DNA of 53,224 nt from contig CANQWA010000018.1 of NCBI GenBank assembly GCA_947627445.1, positions 1 to 53,224 on the forward strand. Reading direction: 5' to 3'. The stretch comes from an uncultured Ruminococcus sp. (GTDB taxonomy: Bacteria > Bacillota > Clostridia > Oscillospirales > Ruminococcaceae). A program made the position numbers and the translations under genes. Below the pieces are notes generated by a model. The model did no database searches and was not told where the DNA came from. It saw only the letters and a program-made list of their open reading frames with translations. This document shows positions 49,101 through 53,224 of this stretch, piece by piece (the first letter of the stretch is position 1; each line of letters begins with the position of its first letter).

Positions 49101-51322
49101 AGTTTACAATCTACACTGCCGACTTTATCGGCAACCCGAAAAACAAGTTGTATCCCCAAGAGGCTGTCATTACATCGGCAGCAGACATGAAGAAGTCTGC
49201 TCGGTTTGACCATGTGTGTGCAAAATATAAAAGCAACAGCCGAAGTGAAGTTAATTTCCTGTCTGCTGACAATGTTCCCATGGACTGCGACAACAGCCAC
49301 TCCGAGAATCCGGAGGAATGGATCACGTCGGAAACCCTTGACGCCATTCTGCCCGATGTGCAGTATGTCCTTGTTTTCAGCCGCAGTCACATGAAAGAAA
49401 AAGAGAACAAGGCGGCACGTCCGAGATTTCATGTGTATTTTCCATGCAGTCTTTATGAGGATGCAGCTTCATACAAGGCGCTGAAAAAGAAAATATATCA
49501 GCAGTATCCCTTCTTTGACGGCAATGCTCTTGATGCCGCACGTTTCCTGTTCGGCTCAGAGGGTGATGTTCTCTGGCATGAGGGCAGTCTGACCATTGAG
49601 GACTATATGCTTCTCATGCAGCAGAAGAAAAGCATTCCTGCAGGGCAGCGAAATAATACTTTGTCCCGATATGCCGGTAAGCTCGTCAAGCGGTTTGGTA
49701 CCGGCGAAGACGCACACCGTAAATTCCTGGAACGTGCCGCCGAGTGTGATCCGCCTCTTAGTGACGAGGAACTGGAAACCATATGGCACAGTGCATCAAA
49801 GTTCGGCAAGCGTGTATCAAGGCAGGAAGGTTACATTCCTCCGGAACAGTATGGAGATCAGAACATGATTCCGGCGGATTTCAGTGACATCGGCGAGGCA
49901 CGTACCTTTGCGGATATGTACGATGATGAAATCTGCTATACCACAGCTACGGATTTCCTGCGATATAACGGAACCTATTGGGTGGAATCAGAGCAGAGAG
50001 CAATTGCGGCAATGATGGAACATACCGATGAACAGCTTCGTGAAGCGGAGGAGATGATAGAAAAATCACTGTCAAGGCTTGAAGAACTGGGATTTGACCG
50101 TATGGACGTGATTGGCGGCGGCAAGAAATTCATCGGCAATCTTACCGGTGATGCTGTCGGAGTGTATCGCAAATATGAGCTTGCAAAAGCATACAAATCA
50201 TTCGTCATGAAATACAGAAATATGCGCAGTCTGCGTTCGGCACTTGACGCAGCTAAACCCGGTCTTGAAAAAATGCCGGAAGAACTTGATAATAGCCCCT
50301 TTTTGCTGAATACGCCCGGCGGCACTTACGATTTACAGAAAGGCCTTGAGGGTTGGGATGTAACCAATCCTGCGGACTATCTCACGAAAATAACAGCTGT
50401 TGTTCCATCTGATGAAGGTATGGACTTGTGGCTTGATGCGGTAAACAAATTCTTCTGCGGCGATGAGGAGCTGATTGAATATGTGCAGAAAATCTGCGGT
50501 CTTTGTCTTATCGGAAAGGTGTATGTGGAGGCTCTTATCATTGCTTATGGTGACGGACGCAACGGCAAGTCTACGTTCTGGAACGTGATTTTCAAGGTGC
50601 TTGGCAGCTACAGCGGCAATATGTCTGCTGACGCTCTGACGGTCAACTGCAAGCGCAACGTCAAGCCGGAGCTTGCCGAACTGAAAGGAAAACGCCTGAT
50701 TATTGCGGCAGAACTGCAGGAAGGCATGAGGCTGAATACCTCAGTGGTAAAGCAGCTGTGTTCCACCGATCCCATTTTCGCTGAAAAGAAATTCAAGGCA
50801 CCATTCACATTTGAACCCAGCCATACGCTGGTGCTTTATACTAATCACCTGCCGAAAGTGTCTGCCAGTGATGACGGTACATGGAGACGACTTATCGTGA
50901 TTCCCTTTCATGCCAAAATCACCGGCAAGGATGACCGCAAGAATTATACCCAGTATCTTGTTGAGAATGCAGGCGGTGCTGTGCTTTCATGGCTGATTGA
51001 GGGTGCGAGAAAGGTTATCGCCTCTGATTTTCAGATTGAACCGCCCCAGTGCGTCAAGGAGGCTATCGGCGCTTATCGTGATGATAACGATTGGCTGGGA
51101 AGATTTCTGGCAGACTGCTGTGAGGTAAACTCCTGCTATCAGGAGAAGTCCAGTGCTCTGTATCAGGAATATCGACGTTACTGCGGTGAAAACGGTGAGT
51201 TTGTCCGTAGCACGACCGATTTCTATGGTGCATTGGATCAGGCAGGGTTTGAACGGAAGAAAACAAGCAAGGGTATAATCGCACGTGGTCTCAGACTCAA
51301 AATCGATGATTTTTTAGACTGA
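49097..51322 (+). CDS. Phage primase-helicase (AEP-like primase plus D5/P4-type helicase)
   Basis: This 741-residue protein is the replication initiator enzyme. The ATG 49097 follows GGAGGAAAAG. The N-terminal 250 residues resemble an archaeo-eukaryotic primase (V-P-M-D-C-D-N, R-P-R-F-H-V-Y, D-A-A-R-F-L-F-G). The C-terminal half is a superfamily 3 D5/P4-type helicase with Walker A G-D-G-R-N-G-K-S-T and a central A-A-E-L-Q-E-G-M-R, then L-V-L-Y-T-N-H-L-P-K-V. It overlaps the DUF4406 gene by four bases and is followed by a gap of about 200 bases. Confidence 0.9.
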   Translation: MKFTIYTADFIGNPKNKLYPQEAVITSAADMKKSARFDHVCAKYKSNSRSEVNFLSADNVPMDCDNSHSENPEEWITSETLDAILPDVQYVLVFSRSHMKEKENKAARPRFHVYFPCSLYEDAASYKALKKKIYQQYPFFDGNALDAARFLFGSEGDVLWHEGSLTIEDYMLLMQQKKSIPAGQRNNTLSRYAGKLVKRFGTGEDAHRKFLERAAECDPPLSDEELETIWHSASKFGKRVSRQEGYIPPEQYGDQNMIPADFSDIGEARTFADMYDDEICYTTATDFLRYNGTYWVESEQRAIAAMMEHTDEQLREAEEMIEKSLSRLEELGFDRMDVIGGGKKFIGNLTGDAVGVYRKYELAKAYKSFVMKYRNMRSLRSALDAAKPGLEKMPEELDNSPFLLNTPGGTYDLQKGLEGWDVTNPADYLTKITAVVPSDEGMDLWLDAVNKFFCGDEELIEYVQKICGLCLIGKVYVEALIIAYGDGRNGKSTFWNVIFKVLGSYSGNMSADALTVNCKRNVKPELAELKGKRLIIAAELQEGMRLNTSVVKQLCSTDPIFAEKKFKAPFTFEPSHTLVLYTNHLPKVSASDDGTWRRLIVIPFHAKITGKDDRKNYTQYLVENAGGAVLSWLIEGARKVIASDFQIEPPQCVKEAIGAYRDDNDWLGRFLADCCEVNSCYQEKSSALYQEYRRYCGENGEFVRSTTDFYGALDQAGFERKKTSKGIIARGLRLKIDDFLD

Positions 51323-51534
51323 CGACCTGCACTTAAAATGGAAAAAAAGCACGTAAAATTGGGAAAGTGCAACTCGATGAATGTCATATCCATACTTTAC
51401 GCAGGCGAGAGAAAAAGTAAAAAATGTCTATATGTAAAAGGTTAGGATATGACCATCACACACCTGCACTTTCCCGAAAATGCGTTAATTTTTGATGAAA
51501 TTCGTGCATGTCACGAGAAAGGAAAATCACTGTG
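51323..51534. other. Non-coding gap in the early operon
   Basis: About 210 bases separate the primase from the next gene. There is no frame with a ribosome binding site and no strong hairpin; a short direct echo GCACTTAAAA / GCACGTAAAA lies at 51329-51360. It may hold a promoter or a replication origin, but no clear iteron array is visible. Confidence 0.35.
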
Positions 51535-51777
51535 ATGACAAATACACACAAAAGCCCCGGCGGATTCTACGCCTGGATGATGGAAAATTACCTGAACGCA
51601 CAGAATCGTTTTGCAGACCTTGCAAGGGATATGTATGAGGATTATTGTTTTCCACATGAGGATGATTATGATGCAATCTACGATTATCTCGTCTATGACT
51701 GCGGTGCGGCAACTGCATGTATTGCAGTATTCCGTGAGTGCTGGAAAATGTATCAGGAGACATGCATCTATGCGTGA
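51535..51777 (+). CDS. YozE SAM-like family protein
   Basis: This 80-residue acidic protein has the YozE pattern: F-Y-A-W-M-M, R-F-A-D-L-A-R-D-M-Y, D-D-Y-D-A-I-Y-D-Y-L and A-C-I-A-V-F-R-E-C-W x-x Y. Members have a sterile-alpha-motif-like helical fold and unknown role. AAAGGAAAA lies upstream; ATG 51535 is preferred to GTG 51532. It overlaps the nuclease gene by eight bases. Confidence 0.75.
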   Translation: MTNTHKSPGGFYAWMMENYLNAQNRFADLARDMYEDYCFPHEDDYDAIYDYLVYDCGAATACIAVFRECWKMYQETCIYA

Positions 51778-52051
51778 ACGGGAGATAGAGCGAAAGCTGG
51801 TGGATGCCGTCAAGGAACGAGGCGGAATCTGCTGGAAGTTCACCAGTCCCGGAACAGCAGGTGTCCCCGACCGCATCGTATTGATGCCAAAGGGCAGGAT
51901 TGCCTTTGTGGAAGTGAAGGCACCCAGTGAAGAGCCGAGGAAATTACAGCTTTCAAGGCACAAACTTCTGAGGCGATTAGGTTTTCAGGTTTTTATACTG
52001 GATAAACCGGAGCAGATTGGAGGAATGCTGGATGCAATACAATCCACATGA
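51770..52051 (+). CDS. VRR-NUC family nuclease
   Basis: This 93-residue nuclease starts at ATG 51770, overlapping the previous gene. It is a stand-alone VRR-NUC domain: R-E-I-E-R-K-L-V-D-A-V, W-K-F-T-S-P-G-T-A-G-V-P-D-R-I-V-L and I-A-F-V-E-V-K-A-P carry the catalytic D...E-x-K. In phages such proteins cut branched or Holliday-junction-like DNA and are nearly always next to an SNF2 helicase, as here. The following gene starts 20 bases inside its end. Confidence 0.88.
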   Translation: MREREIERKLVDAVKERGGICWKFTSPGTAGVPDRIVLMPKGRIAFVEVKAPSEEPRKLQLSRHKLLRRLGFQVFILDKPEQIGGMLDAIQST

Positions 52052-53224
52052 TTATCAGAAATACGCAGTCCGATATATCGAAGATCATCCGATATCTGCC
52101 GTATTCCTTGACTGCGGATTAGGCAAAACGAGTATCACACTTACAGCTATCCATGACCTTATGTTTGACAGCTTTGAGATCAGCAAAGTTCTGGTTATCG
52201 CACCCATTCGTGTGGCACAGCATTCCTGGCCGGATGAAATAAACAAGTGGGATCATTTGCAGAATCTACGATACAGCGTAGTGGTAGGAACTGCTGCTGA
52301 GAGAAAAGCAGCATTGCAAAAGCAATCAGACATTTACATCATGAACCGGGAAAACGTAGGATGGCTTGTGGAAGAAAGTGGAGTAAAAATGAACTTTGAC
52401 ATGATTGTCATTGATGAGCTTTCCAGTTTCAAGAACCATCAGACCAAACGCTTTAAGGCTTTGATGAAACTGAGACCAAAAGTAAAACGAATTGTGGGAC
52501 TGACCGGAACGCCTTCCAGCAATGGGCTTATGGATCTGTGGGCAGAGTTTCGCCTGCTGGATATGGGAGAGCGTCTGGGAAGATTCATCGGGCAGTACAG
52601 AAATACATACTTTCAGCCGGACAAGCAAAATGGGTATGTTGTTTATTCCTACAAACCACTTTCGGGGGCGGAAAATGCCATCTATGAAAAAATCTCCGAT
52701 ATCACCATTTCCATGAGAGCATCCGACCATCTGAAAATGCCGGAACTTGTGAATTCAGAATATGTGGTACAGCTTTCGGATTCGGAAAAGGAAAAGTACA
52801 CGGAACTGAAGAAGGAACTGATTCTGGAACTCCCTGACGGAGAAGTGACCGCTGCCAATTCTGCAAGCCTTTCCAATAAGCTGTCTCAGATGGCGAATGG
52901 TGCGATTTATGACGACAACGGAGAAACCGTAAACATTCACGAACGCAAGCTTGACGCACTGGAGGATATTATTGAGGCAGCTAACGGAAAGCCGATTCTG
53001 GTGGCGTACTGGTTCAAGCATGATCTGGAACGCATACAGCAGCGTCTGAAAAAACTGCATATTCCATTTTCCACAATGGATAAACCCGACAGCATCAGAA
53101 AGTGGAACAGCGGTGAACTTCCTGTGGCACTTATCCACCCTGCATCAGCCGGACACGGACTGAACTTACAGGCTGGCGGCAGCTGCCTCGTATGGTTTGG
53201 ATTAACATGGAGCCTGGAACTGTA
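52032..53224 (+). CDS. SNF2/DEAD-type phage helicase, 3' partial
   Basis: From ATG 52032 the frame is open to the end of the window (397 codons). It has Walker A F-L-D-C-G-L-G-K-T-S, motif Ia, motif II V-I-D-E-L-S-S-F-K (DEAD-box position), motif III G-L-T-G-T-P, and the start of lobe two with S-A-G-H-G-L-N-L-Q-A-G. This is the SNF2-type helicase that accompanies VRR-NUC in siphophages; it overlaps that gene by 20 bases. The end of the protein, with motif VI, lies beyond the window. Confidence 0.9.
   Translation, partial: MQYNPHDYQKYAVRYIEDHPISAVFLDCGLGKTSITLTAIHDLMFDSFEISKVLVIAPIRVAQHSWPDEINKWDHLQNLRYSVVVGTAAERKAALQKQSDIYIMNRENVGWLVEESGVKMNFDMIVIDELSSFKNHQTKRFKALMKLRPKVKRIVGLTGTPSSNGLMDLWAEFRLLDMGERLGRFIGQYRNTYFQPDKQNGYVVYSYKPLSGAENAIYEKISDITISMRASDHLKMPELVNSEYVVQLSDSEKEKYTELKKELILELPDGEVTAANSASLSNKLSQMANGAIYDDNGETVNIHERKLDALEDIIEAANGKPILVAYWFKHDLERIQQRLKKLHIPFSTMDKPDSIRKWNSGELPVALIHPASAGHGLNLQAGGSCLVWFGLTWSLEL

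Noticed and set aside
1-53224. CRISPR arrays, tRNA and rRNA genes
   Set aside because: No regularly spaced identical repeats or tRNA cloverleaf were seen; the repeats found are hairpins, protein repeats or the single 125-bp pair.

Overview
The window is low-GC Firmicutes DNA, most likely a gut clostridium close to Ruminococcus/Oscillospiraceae. The grounds are the Gram-positive Shine-Dalgarno sequences, the siphophage gene families, the agr-type peptide quorum-sensing genes whose precursors carry a Q-P-x-E-P tail, and the IS66, IS1380 and IS5 remnants. The species assignment is inference; no rRNA or tRNA was seen.

Region 1 (1-19.1 kb) is the late half of a siphovirus-like prophage on the + strand: capsid, head-tail connectors, tail tube, tail-assembly chaperone with a -1 frameshift extension, tape measure, distal tail protein, baseplate hub, two host-contact proteins, holin and amidase. 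A lysis-adjacent integration module follows (sigma-like HTH/zinc protein, SHOCT protein, two large serine recombinases). Selfish or moron genes puncture the structural operon: the 3' end of a group II intron in the capsid gene, an antisense Phd-Doc toxin-antitoxin pair, an HNH endonuclease with a premature stop, and an antisense orphan gene with its own promoter.

Region 2 (19.1-24.9 kb) is a scar zone: an AAA-ATPase/PD-(D/E)XK gene, a striking array of perfect hairpins, a beheaded helicase, an IS66 element with perfect 17-bp ends, transposase and other gene fragments, a truncated XRE repressor, and a 125-bp direct repeat.

Region 3 (24.9-38.8 kb) is a peptide-signalling island. agr module 1 is complete (LytTR regulator, GHKL kinase, AgrB, and an AgrD that a standard ORF scan misses). 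It is followed by a small secreted protein, a lipoprotein, two ABC permeases and an ABC ATPase. agr module 2 has an AgrB truncated next to an IS1380 insertion and two tandem, different AgrD peptides. Directly downstream is a large secreted protein combining a signal peptide, thrombospondin-type calcium repeats, a vWA domain and a papain/C39-like domain, then a membrane-anchored cysteine-rich partner.

Region 4 (38.8-53.2 kb) holds IS66/IS5 remnants, a 647-residue ImmA/IrrE-type metallopeptidase, and then the early module of a phage. That module opens with a leader RNA holding mutually exclusive terminator and antiterminator helices, followed by a sigma-like protein, DUF2800 nuclease, DUF2815 protein, antirepressor, family A DNA polymerase, DUF4406, primase-helicase, YozE-like protein, VRR-NUC nuclease and an SNF2-type helicase that runs off the window. 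The late and early phage modules lie on either side of about 23 kb of non-phage accessory DNA, so they are either two elements or one rearranged element.
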